This document shows positions 51,672-60,548 of a DNA stretch of 64,000 nt, piece by piece. The first letter of the stretch is position 1. Each line of letters starts with the position of its first letter. The position numbers and the translations under genes were made by a program. Origin of the DNA: DAISVY01 sp036826635 (GTDB lineage: Bacteria; Zixibacteria; MSB-5A5; GN15; FEB-12). The DNA lies in the NCBI GenBank assembly GCA_036826635.1, contig DAISVY010000003.1, forward strand, positions 186,001-250,000, given 5' to 3'. The notes under the pieces were generated by a model, which did not search any database, was not told the origin of the DNA, and saw nothing but the letters and a program-made list of their open reading frames with translations.

Positions 51672-53954
51672 ATGGCCAAGAACCTCGTCATTGTCGAGTC
51701 TCCTGCAAAATCTCGCACGCTGACCCGATTCCTCGGCAAGGACTACGAAGTACTCTCCACCGTCGGTCACATCGTTGATCTTCCCAAGTCCAAACTGGGT
51801 GTGGACCCACAAAACGACTTCAAGCCCGATTATACCGTAATCCGGGGCAAAGAGAAGATCATTAAGGAGTTGAGGAAAGCGGCCAAGGGCGCGGAAACCG
51901 TTTACCTGGCGCCGGACCCTGATCGCGAGGGTGAGGCCATCGCCTGGCACGTGGCCGGTAAACTGGCTGATACCAAAGCCCGGTTGCTGCGTGTTACTTT
52001 CAACGAAATCACCAAATCGGCGGTATCTGAAAGCATCAAGAAGCCGCGCCAGATAAACATTGATCTGGTCAATGCTCAGCAGGCCCGACGGGTCCTTGAT
52101 CGCCTTGTCGGGTATATGGTTTCGCCTGTTTTGTGGCAGACAGTGGCCCGCAATCTTTCGGCGGGACGAGTACAGTCGGTGGCTCTGCGGCTGGTCTGCG
52201 AGCGGGAACAGGAGATCGCAAGCTTCAAGCCCGAAGAATACTGGAAGATCAAGACTCTTCTGGCCACCGAGAATGAAGAGCAGTTTTCGGCCAATCTCTA
52301 TAAAATCGACGGCCAGACAGTAGTCAAAGCAGGTGAGGCCGGGCGAAACAAGATCGTCATCGGGTCCGCCAAAGAGGCGAAAGCTATTGAAGCGACCCTC
52401 AAGAAAGCCTCGCTTGTTGTTGATAAAATCAAGAAAGCCACGCGCGAGCGGCATCCCTCGGCTCCTTTTATTACCTCAACTTTGCAGCAGGAGTCGGCCA
52501 AAGTATACGGTTTCTCTCCCAAACAGACTATGTCCATTGCTCAGAAGCTGTACGAGGGTTTGGAGATAGGATCGCAGGGACCGGTCGGGTTGATTACGTA
52601 CATGCGTACCGATTCCACCCGAGTGGCCGGTGAAGCCATCCGGGCTGTCCGTGAGTATATCGGGGGAGAATTCGGCGATAAGTACCTGCCCGCCAAGCCC
52701 AATGTTTATGGGAAAAAGAAGCAGGCCCAGGATGCTCACGAAGCTATTCGCCCCACCTCTCTTGATCTGCCGCCCGAGAAGGTCAAAAAGTACCTGACCG
52801 CGCAGCAGTTCAAGCTTTACAGCCTGATCTGGAATCGATTCGTCGCTTCGCAGATGACAGACGCCAGATTCGATGTCGAGACTATTGATATCACCGCCGA
52901 CAACTGCATCTTGCGTGCCTCTGCCCAGAAGCTGATTTTCGACGGTTTCCTCAGGCTGTATCACGAGCAGAAGGAAGCGGATGAAAACGGCGACGAAAAC
53001 GGTGTCGAGAACCTTCCCGATCTGAAGGAAAAAGATGCTCTTACGCTGGTCAAGGTGATGCCAAACCAGTCGTTCACCAAACCGCCGGCCCGGTACTCCG
53101 AGGCCATGCTGGTCAAGCGTCTGGAGGCCGACGGTATCGGTCGACCGTCCACTTATGCCAGTATTATTTCCACCCTGAAAGACCGCAAATACGTCGATCT
53201 GATTGAGAAGAAACTCCGCCCCACCGATCTCGGTACGGCCGTCAGCGGTATACTTACTCAATACTTCCCGAATCTGTTCAATGTCGCTTTCACCGCCGAG
53301 ATGGAGCGTGAACTCGATCTGGTCGAAAGCGGCAGTGATAACTGGGTGGAAGTCGTGGGTAGTTTTTATAAGCCGTTTGTGGAGACGATAGACTCGCTCA
53401 AAGGGAAGCTAAGTGAGATCAAGGCTTCCATGGTCGAAGAAACCGATATCAAGTGCGAGAAGTGCGGGCTGCCGATGGTCATCAAATGGGGGAGAAACGG
53501 AAGATTTCTGGCCTGTTCCGGGTGGCCGAAGTGCCGGAGCACGCGCCCTTTGCCGGAGGAAGAAGCCCGGAACAAGACCGACGAGAAATGCGACAAGTGC
53601 GGTGCCGACATGGTTGTCAAAACCGGTCGTTTCGGAAGGTTTCTGGCCTGCTCGAACTATCCCGAGTGTAAGAATACCAAGGCCCTGACTCTGGGGATCA
53701 AATGTCCGAAGGAAGGTTGTGACGGAGAGATTGTGGAGAAGACCACCCGGACCCGTCGCACGTTCTACGGTTGTACCAATTATCCCAAGTGTGACTTCGC
53801 GTCTTGGGATCGTCCTGTAAATACTCCCTGTCCGGTATGCAAACACCCGTTCATGCTACAGAAGCACTCCAAGGTGAAGGGTGATTATCTGCGCTGTCCT
53901 CAGTGTAAACACGAAGTGATCGAGGACAAAGCGAAGGAAAGCTCTACGGCGTAG
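51672..53954 (+). CDS. topA: DNA topoisomerase I
   Basis: Type IA topoisomerase that relaxes negative supercoils. 760 aa. N-terminal TOPRIM domain ('LVIVESPAKSRTL', 'APDPDREGEAIAWH'), catalytic Tyr310 in 'LITYMRTDSTRV', and four C-terminal Cys4 zinc-finger modules (from about 594: 'CEKCGLPM', 'CDKCGADM', 'CPKEGCDGEIV', 'CPVCKHPF'). AGGAA site before the ATG. Followed by a convergent two-component operon and a hairpin terminator. Confidence 0.97.
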   Translation: MAKNLVIVESPAKSRTLTRFLGKDYEVLSTVGHIVDLPKSKLGVDPQNDFKPDYTVIRGKEKIIKELRKAAKGAETVYLAPDPDREGEAIAWHVAGKLADTKARLLRVTFNEITKSAVSESIKKPRQINIDLVNAQQARRVLDRLVGYMVSPVLWQTVARNLSAGRVQSVALRLVCEREQEIASFKPEEYWKIKTLLATENEEQFSANLYKIDGQTVVKAGEAGRNKIVIGSAKEAKAIEATLKKASLVVDKIKKATRERHPSAPFITSTLQQESAKVYGFSPKQTMSIAQKLYEGLEIGSQGPVGLITYMRTDSTRVAGEAIRAVREYIGGEFGDKYLPAKPNVYGKKKQAQDAHEAIRPTSLDLPPEKVKKYLTAQQFKLYSLIWNRFVASQMTDARFDVETIDITADNCILRASAQKLIFDGFLRLYHEQKEADENGDENGVENLPDLKEKDALTLVKVMPNQSFTKPPARYSEAMLVKRLEADGIGRPSTYASIISTLKDRKYVDLIEKKLRPTDLGTAVSGILTQYFPNLFNVAFTAEMERELDLVESGSDNWVEVVGSFYKPFVETIDSLKGKLSEIKASMVEETDIKCEKCGLPMVIKWGRNGRFLACSGWPKCRSTRPLPEEEARNKTDEKCDKCGADMVVKTGRFGRFLACSNYPECKNTKALTLGIKCPKEGCDGEIVEKTTRTRRTFYGCTNYPKCDFASWDRPVNTPCPVCKHPFMLQKHSKVKGDYLRCPQCKHEVIEDKAKESSTA

Positions 53955-53967
53955 TATTTGCAACGGC

Positions 53968-53989
53968 CGCCGTTTCCGGCGTGATTTTT
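53968..53989 (+). terminator. Terminator after topA
   Basis: CGCCG (53968-53972), loop TTTC, CGGCG (53977-53981), then TGA and a run of T (53985-53989). Short stem, but placed between convergent genes. Confidence 0.55.
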
Positions 53990-55571
53990 ATATCGTTACA
54001 CCCGTTGGCTGTCTGTCCAATTCGTCGCGTACCGCTTTGCCGATAGTTCGACGAGTGTACGGTTTTCTTATATAAGCTCCGGCACCGATCTGCTTCATTT
54101 CCTCGACACGTTCAGTCTTCGAAAAGCCACTGACTATTACGGCTTTCTGCTGCGGGTATAATTTGAGAATGTGGCGATAGGTGTCAAGGCCGTCGAAATC
54201 ACCCTGCAAAACCATGTCGATAACGACGATATCGACCGCTCGTCTCTGAATGAATTTCAAAGCTTCTTCGCCCGAGACAACGGTATAGACGTCGTAACCG
54301 AAGCTGGACAGAAGGCGTTTAGCCAGACGGCGCTGGTCCTCGACATCGTCCACGACCAAAATCGACTCGTTGCCGTTGCAGTTGGACAGATCGGGGGCGG
54401 TTTCTCTTGTGTTCTCTTCGCATTCCGGGAAAAACAACTGGAATTGGGTGCCCTGACCGACATCGGAGAGAATGTCGTAATAGCCCTTGTGGTCTTTGAC
54501 AATGCCGTATACCACCGACAGGCCCAGGCCACTGCCGCTTCGTCCCATGGTTTTGGTGGAATAATATGGCTCGAATACTTTGCTGATGTTCTCCGGGGGA
54601 ATGCCGACACCGCTGTCGCTTATTTCAAGCATGACGTAATCGCCGGGTTCGACCCGGCTGAATCCGCTGGAGAGCTGAGTGATATGCCGGCGAGAAACGG
54701 TGAGAGTAACCGTTCCGCTGACCTCGATGGCATCGAAGGCGTTGACGAAGAGATTCATTATGGCCTTGGAAAGATGCGTGGGCGAGCCCATGATTATGGT
54801 CGGGTCTTCGGGGAGATTTACGATCAGATCCACTTCGGGTTTTCGCTTCCTGGTGTCCCGAGCGCTGGGCGACTCGAGGTAATCTTTGACGGTTTGCACC
54901 AGGTCCAGCGGTTCCATTTCGTAACGACCGCGACGAGCCAGAGTAAGCAGATCCTGGATGACATTGGCCGCATCCGTGGCGGCCTTGCCGATTCTTTCGA
55001 CGTCGGCCCTGATCGGGCTGTTTTCGTCCAGGCTCATGAGAATCAGCTCCGGGTAGGCGACGAGAGGCCCGAGCATATTGTTCAGGTCATGGGCCACCCC
55101 GCCGGCCAGAGCGCCGAGGGATTCCATCCGACGCGCCCGTTCCAGTTTTTGCTGAAGTTCATTCTGACGCCGGGAGGCGCGGTGCCGCTCCACGGCATAC
55201 CTGATTGATCGTTCCAGTTGATAAGGGTCCAGCGATTCTTTGGTGAGATAGTCGGCGGCCCCCGTTTTGGTCGCCGCAATATCAACTTCGTGGTCGCCCT
55301 GGCCTGTCAGGAGAATGCAGGGAGCGGTGTGTCCATGGTCGCATTTCAACACTTTCCTGATCAGTTCCAGACCGTCGTGTTCGCCCAGGCGATAATCGAC
55401 CAGATGTACGTCGTAACAGTCGGTAGCGATTGCATCGAGACCTTTCTCGTACGATCCCGCCCAATCGACTTTGAATGTTGCTCCCGGGACTTCGGAAAGA
55501 AGATCGTTCACGATCCGAAAATCATCTTCGTCGTCGTCGATCATCAGAACTCTAATCAGCGTATCGTACAT
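53988..55571 (-). CDS. Hybrid histidine kinase (receiver - HisKA - HATPase - receiver)
   Basis: 527 aa. N-terminal receiver with phospho-acceptor Asp59 ('VHLVDYRLGEHDG'), HisKA H-box His161 ('GGVAHDLNNMLGP'), HATPase with N-box 'AIMNLFVNAFDAIE', G1 'SDSGVGIP' and G2 'GSGLGLSVVYGIV', and a C-terminal receiver ('VVIDMVLQGDFDG'). No transmembrane segment, so it is cytoplasmic. Last gene of a three-gene operon; it overlaps the response-regulator gene by 20 bases and probably takes phosphate from, or passes it to, that regulator. Confidence 0.94.
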   Translation of the reverse strand: MYDTLIRVLMIDDDEDDFRIVNDLLSEVPGATFKVDWAGSYEKGLDAIATDCYDVHLVDYRLGEHDGLELIRKVLKCDHGHTAPCILLTGQGDHEVDIAATKTGAADYLTKESLDPYQLERSIRYAVERHRASRRQNELQQKLERARRMESLGALAGGVAHDLNNMLGPLVAYPELILMSLDENSPIRADVERIGKAATDAANVIQDLLTLARRGRYEMEPLDLVQTVKDYLESPSARDTRKRKPEVDLIVNLPEDPTIIMGSPTHLSKAIMNLFVNAFDAIEVSGTVTLTVSRRHITQLSSGFSRVEPGDYVMLEISDSGVGIPPENISKVFEPYYSTKTMGRSGSGLGLSVVYGIVKDHKGYYDILSDVGQGTQFQLFFPECEENTRETAPDLSNCNGNESILVVDDVEDQRRLAKRLLSSFGYDVYTVVSGEEALKFIQRRAVDIVVIDMVLQGDFDGLDTYRHILKLYPQQKAVIVSGFSKTERVEEMKQIGAGAYIRKPYTRRTIGKAVRDELDRQPTGVTI

Positions 55572-56034
55572 CTTTTTCGCCTTTACTGATTGATGGCGGT
55601 TCGACTATTTCGAACCAGTACTTAGTCAGCGTTTGCATGGTATCGACAAGGGATTCGAACGACATGGGCTTGGTTATGAACGAATTGGCTCCAAGTTCAT
55701 AACTCCGATTGATATCATCGTCGGTTTGTGACGTAGTAAGTACCACTATGGGAATACAACGCAGCCTGGGATCCCTTTTTATCTCAGCCAGAACTTCCCG
55801 CCCGTTCATGCGGGGCATGTTCAGATCCAACAGGATGAGACGGGGTGGCTCGACAGTATCCGCGTGGTCCTGTTGCTGTGTATGCCTGAGATAATTCAGC
55901 AGTTCTTCGCCATTGTCGACGATTGTCAGGCTTATTGTCAGTCGACAGTGATTAAGTGCCTCCTGAACCATCAGGGCGTCATCGGGGTCGTCCTCAGCCA
56001 ACAGGATTGAGATCGGTTTGGACCGAATGCTCAT
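55552..56034 (-). CDS. Single-domain response regulator (Rcp1 type)
   Basis: 160 aa with only a receiver domain. Acidic pair 'LLAEDDPDDA' (Glu14-Asp15-Asp16), phospho-acceptor Asp70 ('RLILLDLNMPRMNG'), Thr of 'VVLTTSQTDD' and Lys of 'FITKPMSF'. This long-loop form is typical of regulators next to phytochrome- or CHASE/PAS-type kinases. Overlaps both neighbours (41 and 20 bases). No DNA-binding domain, so it works through protein contacts or as a phosphorelay step. Confidence 0.95.
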   Translation of the reverse strand: MSIRSKPISILLAEDDPDDALMVQEALNHCRLTISLTIVDNGEELLNYLRHTQQQDHADTVEPPRLILLDLNMPRMNGREVLAEIKRDPRLRCIPIVVLTTSQTDDDINRSYELGANSFITKPMSFESLVDTMQTLTKYWFEIVEPPSISKGEKDVRYAD

Positions 56035-58738
56035 AAGCGCTTCCTTCTTCCTGTTGCCGTACCGGCAGGAGCACGGTGAAAGTTGTACCGCAACCGGGCT
56101 GGCTGGTGACTGTTATCGTTCCCCCATGACGTTCGACGATCTTGCGGCAGACCGCCAGGCCGACCCCGGTGCCGTCGTATTGGTTGCGGCTGTGCAGGCG
56201 TTGAAATACCGCGAAAATCCGGTCGGAGTATTTTTCGTCGAAGCCTATCCCGTTGTCTCGAACGGTGAGCCGACAATACTCGCAATTTTCGCCGCAACAT
56301 CCCGTCGGATCGACAGGGGATATGATGAAATCCGCGGATATCTCTACGACCGGTCGACGGTCCTGGTGATGGAATTTGAGGGCATTGCTGATGAGGTTTT
56401 GCAGCAACTGTCTCATTTGGGTCGGGTCGGCGTCGATAGTGGGCAACTCGCCGATATCAATCCGGCCCCGGGTTTGTTCAATCGCCACTTCCAGATCGGA
56501 CAGGACGCCCTGCACCACGGCGTTGAGATCGGTCGGGGTGTATGGTTTTGCTCTTGTCGTTACCCGTGAAAAGGTCAGGAGATCGTTGACCAGGTTCTGC
56601 ATACGTCGGGTGGCGTTTAGCATGCGCTCGAGATAATCACGAGGCTTTTCGTCCAGGGAATCTCCCAGAACCGAGGCCAGACGATTGCCGAAAGTCTGAA
56701 CCTTCCGCAACGGTTCCTGCAGATCGTGCGAGGCCACCGAGGCGAAATCCTGAAGCTCGCGATTGCTGCGCTCCAGTTTGGCCATAAAGGTTTTCAGTTC
56801 CTGTTCGGCCCGGTGTCTTTCGGTGATGTCGAGATTGAGTTTGACCATACCGATCACGCGGTTGTTGTCGTCTCGTACCGGGTATCCCTGAGCATGGCAG
56901 AATCTTCCGTCGGGCGTATGCGTGTCCGAGAATTCCTGGTGACCGCTCTGGCGGGCGAGTATTACCGGACAATCGAGGCAAGGCTTTTCTCGGTTTCCCC
57001 AGGCCTTGTAGCATTTGCGACCGATTATATCCTTGCGCGTCGCCCCGAGAAATTCACAAGCGGTCCGATTAGCCCAGAGGATGTTCATTTTCAGATCCAG
57101 GTAAATAACCTGTTCGGCCAGAGAATCGAGAATCACCTGCTTCTCGGTTTCTGATTTCCTGAACGCTTCCTCGGCCTGTTTACGGGCCGTAACGTCGCTG
57201 TGGGTGCCGACCATACGTATGGCTTGTCCGTTATCATCCCAGGCAACCACTTTTCCCCGACTTTGTATGTATACCCATCGGCCGTCTTTGGCTCTCATGC
57301 GGAATTCGGTGAAGAGATCTTCACCGGTCTGGAGGGAGGTCTGAATTTTCGCTTCGGCGTTCGGGAGATCTTCCGGGTAAACCAGATAGGTCCAGTCCTT
57401 ATAAAACCGGGATATTTCCCCGGGTCCATAGCCGAGCATGGTGAACCAGCGCGGGCTGAAATAACAGTCTCCCGTCTGTGGATTGAAATCCCACAGGCCA
57501 TCATTGACCGCATCGAGAGCGAGATTGAGTCGCTCTTCGCTTTTTCTCAGGGCTTCTTCGGTCTGCTGTCCTCTTGTAATGCGCTCTTTAAGCTTTTTGT
57601 TGTATCTTCGCAGACCGATTGTTTTCTCCTCGACCAATTCTTGCAGGTGGTCACGCTGTATCTCCAGAAGCTGCCGGGTATGTTTGCGATTGACTACGAA
57701 CAGGGTGATGAGTAGCCCGATTCCGAAGATACCCCACGGTTTCCAGGTTTTGCCTTCGGCTATGTACTCTTCACCGGCGGAACAGATAAGTGCCCACTGG
57801 CGGCCACCCACCTTGAGCTGATGGAGATACGCGAAGTCGTTTAACTGTTTGTCTTCATCGCTCAGCAGTTCGTTCGTCAGTTGGCGGGTCAGCAGTGTCT
57901 CATCTTCGGGTGTCGTGTCCTGCGACTGAGATAAATCGAGAATGGTGAGAGTGAAGGTGCTCAGACCGAGCTGTGCCAGGACGATATTGAGCACGTTTTC
58001 GATTCGATATCGGCCGGCTACGAAGCCCATTATATCCTGGTGACCTCTGGCCGCAGGTTCCACCGGGGCGTTTTTACGGTAAATCGGAAGAAAGGCGGTC
58101 AGGTCGGTAGGCAAGCCGTTTTGCAGCGAACGGAGAGTCCCGCCGGTAGCAGCGATTTTCCCGGAACGAGCAGCCCGGTCAAGGGCCTCTCGAAAGGCCG
58201 GATTGCTGGCCAGATCATATCCCGGTTCGTTTTTCATCCGCTCGATGGATTCGGAGTAAAGGACCGGGTAATATCTGTCGTGTGTCGCGGCCCTGACCAG
58301 ACCTCTTTTCAGGTCATATTCCGTTATACGATAGTCCTTCAGGCCTTTCTGTCTGGCGGCGGATTCGAAAGCCTCCCGCTGGGAGTTTTTTACGACCGGT
58401 ATCCATTGGACTTCCATAAGGCCGGGGCTGTTATCCAGCAGGTGGCGAACGAATACCCGGAACTCGCGCCGTTCCACCGTCTGCGAGGCGGCATAGATGC
58501 TACTGACATATTCCAGGTCGTCTATAAGATTGGTTATGGCTCTGTCGGAGGCGGAAATAACCTGGCTGGCGTCGGTGTAAAAATTGGCCGCGATTTCCCG
58601 GTGCTCAAGGTATCGTTGTAGGAACATAGCCAGCAGTGACAGGGTAAGCCCTATTCCGGCTAAGATAAGAACAGTTCGGGTCGAGGCTCGTCGTTTCGAT
58701 ACTATGCTCGGTTTGTTATTAACTGTGGACATCCTCAT
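55994..58738 (-). CDS. CHASE- and PAS-containing membrane sensor histidine kinase
   Basis: About 914 aa. Two transmembrane helices ('TVLILAGIGLTLSLLAMF' and 'WGIFGIGLLITLFVV') flank an extracellular CHASE domain ('LEYVSSIYAASQTVERREF', 'DNSPGLMEVQWIPVV'). Two PAS/PAC domains follow, the second with a Cys cluster ('CLDCPV'), then HisKA with 'VASHDLQEPLRKVQTF' and HATPase ('LLQNLISNALKFH', 'DNGIGFD', 'GTGVGLAVCRKIV'). The start is uncertain: ATG 58738 or 58732, with GGAGAG ahead; the frame is open to 58825. First gene of the operon. Confidence 0.92.
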   Translation of the reverse strand: MRMSTVNNKPSIVSKRRASTRTVLILAGIGLTLSLLAMFLQRYLEHREIAANFYTDASQVISASDRAITNLIDDLEYVSSIYAASQTVERREFRVFVRHLLDNSPGLMEVQWIPVVKNSQREAFESAARQKGLKDYRITEYDLKRGLVRAATHDRYYPVLYSESIERMKNEPGYDLASNPAFREALDRAARSGKIAATGGTLRSLQNGLPTDLTAFLPIYRKNAPVEPAARGHQDIMGFVAGRYRIENVLNIVLAQLGLSTFTLTILDLSQSQDTTPEDETLLTRQLTNELLSDEDKQLNDFAYLHQLKVGGRQWALICSAGEEYIAEGKTWKPWGIFGIGLLITLFVVNRKHTRQLLEIQRDHLQELVEEKTIGLRRYNKKLKERITRGQQTEEALRKSEERLNLALDAVNDGLWDFNPQTGDCYFSPRWFTMLGYGPGEISRFYKDWTYLVYPEDLPNAEAKIQTSLQTGEDLFTEFRMRAKDGRWVYIQSRGKVVAWDDNGQAIRMVGTHSDVTARKQAEEAFRKSETEKQVILDSLAEQVIYLDLKMNILWANRTACEFLGATRKDIIGRKCYKAWGNREKPCLDCPVILARQSGHQEFSDTHTPDGRFCHAQGYPVRDDNNRVIGMVKLNLDITERHRAEQELKTFMAKLERSNRELQDFASVASHDLQEPLRKVQTFGNRLASVLGDSLDEKPRDYLERMLNATRRMQNLVNDLLTFSRVTTRAKPYTPTDLNAVVQGVLSDLEVAIEQTRGRIDIGELPTIDADPTQMRQLLQNLISNALKFHHQDRRPVVEISADFIISPVDPTGCCGENCEYCRLTVRDNGIGFDEKYSDRIFAVFQRLHSRNQYDGTGVGLAVCRKIVERHGGTITVTSQPGCGTTFTVLLPVRQQEEGSAYEHSVQTDLNPVG

Positions 58739-59085
58739 TGCTCTCCGAAAGATGGTCCTGTGGGTCTGTCTCTCCCTCAGCCCACCTTTGCTGTGAACAG
58801 CGATTCCAATGTCTCTTGCTGTCATTCGGTGGTATTCAGTCAGGAATGGCCGTCGGTCCGAATGACTTCCGATAACATGTTTGTCTTTATAATTGTCGGT
58901 TTGGTCCGTCTTTTTCTTTATTCCCTGAGGTGCTTGTCGCTGAACAACTTCGGGGTCAATCGAACCGTTTTAACCGGGGTCCGGTGACCGGGATAAAACA
59001 CCGTGCAAGACAGACCGGCAACGTTCCGGACCACACCGGTGTGAAAGGCGTTGACCCCGATAGCCTTTTTGAATATCATGCGGCC
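58739..59085. other. 347-base divergent gap between the sensor kinase and xerC
   Basis: I see no gene apart from in-frame extensions of both neighbours (the kinase frame is open to 58825, the xerC frame from 58930). A perfect 10-base palindrome ACACCGGTGT sits at 59033-59042. No convincing promoter was found for either gene. Confidence 0.45.
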
Positions 59086-60000
59086 ATGTTGGAAAAGGCG
59101 CTGGAGGGGTTTCTTAAAGACCTTGTAGAAACCAGACATCGTTCGCCGCGGACTGTGGAAGCTTACCGTCGCGATCTGAAGCCGTGGACAGATTTCCTTG
59201 CCGAGCAATATGCCGCTCTTCCCGGTACTCCCCGTAACGATCCGCTTCTGCTGCGTCTGTACCTGCGGCAGCGATCCGAGGCCGGGGTGTCCAACCGGAC
59301 TTTGGCACGATTCCTGTCGGCGCTGTCGAGCTTCCAGAGGTATCTTGTTACGGTTCCGGACGGTCGTTCTTATTTGTTCAAACTTCCCCGGATAAAGTTT
59401 ACCCGAAAACTGCCGGGTTTTCTGCCCCAGCGCGAGGCCGCCCGGCTGTTTGAGCACGGCGGCGTTCGTACGGACAAGAACAGCTACGGTTACTGGCGTG
59501 ATTATTTGATGATTGCACTTCTTTACGTTACGGGATTACGTCGCGAAGAACTGGCCGGTCTGGAAATGGGCGATGTCGATATGATCCGGGGAATGCTCAG
59601 GGTGGTCGGCAAAGGCAACAAAGAGCGGATAGTGCCGATAGGGGAAAAGACGATGGCGGACCTTCGGGAATACCTGAAACGGCGTGAAGATTTTATGGCC
59701 GAGAAAGAAGTGAAAAACGCCGCTATGTTTCTCAATCGTTCGGGCGGGGCGTTATCGGTGAGATCGGTTGATCGCTTAGTCAAAAAGTTCGGCCATGCGG
59801 AAGGGCTGGATTTCACGCCCCATACCCTGCGGCATTCGTTCGCCACCCATATGCTGGAAAACGGGGCCGATTTGATGCTCATTAAAGAGATTCTCGGGCA
59901 TGCGTCGCTTTCGACGACTCAGAAGTACACTCACGTTACGGCCGGGACCATGAAAAAAGTATACCAGAGCGCCCATCCGCGTTCCGGTTCCGGGAACTGA
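59086..60000 (+). CDS. xerC: Tyrosine recombinase XerC/XerD type
   Basis: Resolves chromosome dimers at dif with its partner Xer protein and FtsK. 304 aa, standard Xer length. N-terminal SAM-like DNA-binding domain and a catalytic domain with Arg152 ('TGLRREEL'), Lys176 ('GKGNKER'), His246 and Arg249 ('PHTLRHSFATHML'), His272 ('LGHASLSTTQKYTH') and the nucleophile Tyr281. Its place next to hslVU, as in Bacillus subtilis, favours XerC and chromosomal housekeeping over a mobile-element integrase. No ribosome-binding site is visible before the ATG. The stop codon overlaps an ATG in the hslV frame. Confidence 0.93.
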   Translation: MLEKALEGFLKDLVETRHRSPRTVEAYRRDLKPWTDFLAEQYAALPGTPRNDPLLLRLYLRQRSEAGVSNRTLARFLSALSSFQRYLVTVPDGRSYLFKLPRIKFTRKLPGFLPQREAARLFEHGGVRTDKNSYGYWRDYLMIALLYVTGLRREELAGLEMGDVDMIRGMLRVVGKGNKERIVPIGEKTMADLREYLKRREDFMAEKEVKNAAMFLNRSGGALSVRSVDRLVKKFGHAEGLDFTPHTLRHSFATHMLENGADLMLIKEILGHASLSTTQKYTHVTAGTMKKVYQSAHPRSGSGN

Positions 60001-60011
60001 TGAGGGAACAC

Positions 60012-60548
60012 ATGAAAATACACGCCACGACCATTATAGGTCTGATCCATAACGGGAAGGCGGCCATGGCCGGCGATGGTCAGGTTTCTCTTGACGATAC
60101 GGTGATGAAAGCGACGGCCACCAAGATACGTACGATGCATGAAGGTCGTATTTTGGCCGGGTTTGCCGGGGCTGCGGCTGATGCCCTGGCTTTGTTCGAG
60201 TTGTTCGAGAAGAAAATCGATGAGTATTCCGGGAACCTTTCGCGGGCTTCGGTGGAACTGGCCAAAGAATGGCGCACCGACAAAATGCTGCACCGTCTCG
60301 AGGCGGTTATCGCGGTCACCGACGGAGAACATATCTTTCTGATCAGCGGTACCGGAGACGTCATTGAACCCGATGACGGGATCGTGGCTATCGGTTCCGG
60401 CGGAACCTATGCACTCGCCGCCGCGCGGGCGTTTATACAGGCCAATCCCAAATTTTCCGCCGAGACTATTGCTCGCAAGGCTCTGGAAATCGCCGCCGAC
60501 ATTTGTATCTATACGAACTCGAATATCAACGTGGTAACGATCAAATGA
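60012..60548 (+). CDS. hslV: ATP-dependent protease peptidase subunit HslV
   Basis: Proteolytic dodecamer of the HslUV complex. 178 aa. 'MKIHATTIIGLIHNGKAAMAGDGQ' is the family N-terminus; processing before Thr6 would expose the catalytic Thr. 'GSGGTYALAAARAF' and 'KALEIAADICIYTN' are conserved. The ATG at 60012 has GAGGG five bases upstream; an in-frame ATG at 60000 overlaps the xerC stop and lacks this site. The stop codon overlaps the hslU start (ATGA). Confidence 0.97.
   Translation: MKIHATTIIGLIHNGKAAMAGDGQVSLDDTVMKATATKIRTMHEGRILAGFAGAAADALALFELFEKKIDEYSGNLSRASVELAKEWRTDKMLHRLEAVIAVTDGEHIFLISGTGDVIEPDDGIVAIGSGGTYALAAARAFIQANPKFSAETIARKALEIAADICIYTNSNINVVTIK

Noticed and set aside
59086..60000. 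The tyrosine recombinase as a sign of a mobile element
   Set aside because: Standard Xer length, coupling to hslVU and absence of attachment sites or cargo argue for chromosomal XerC.
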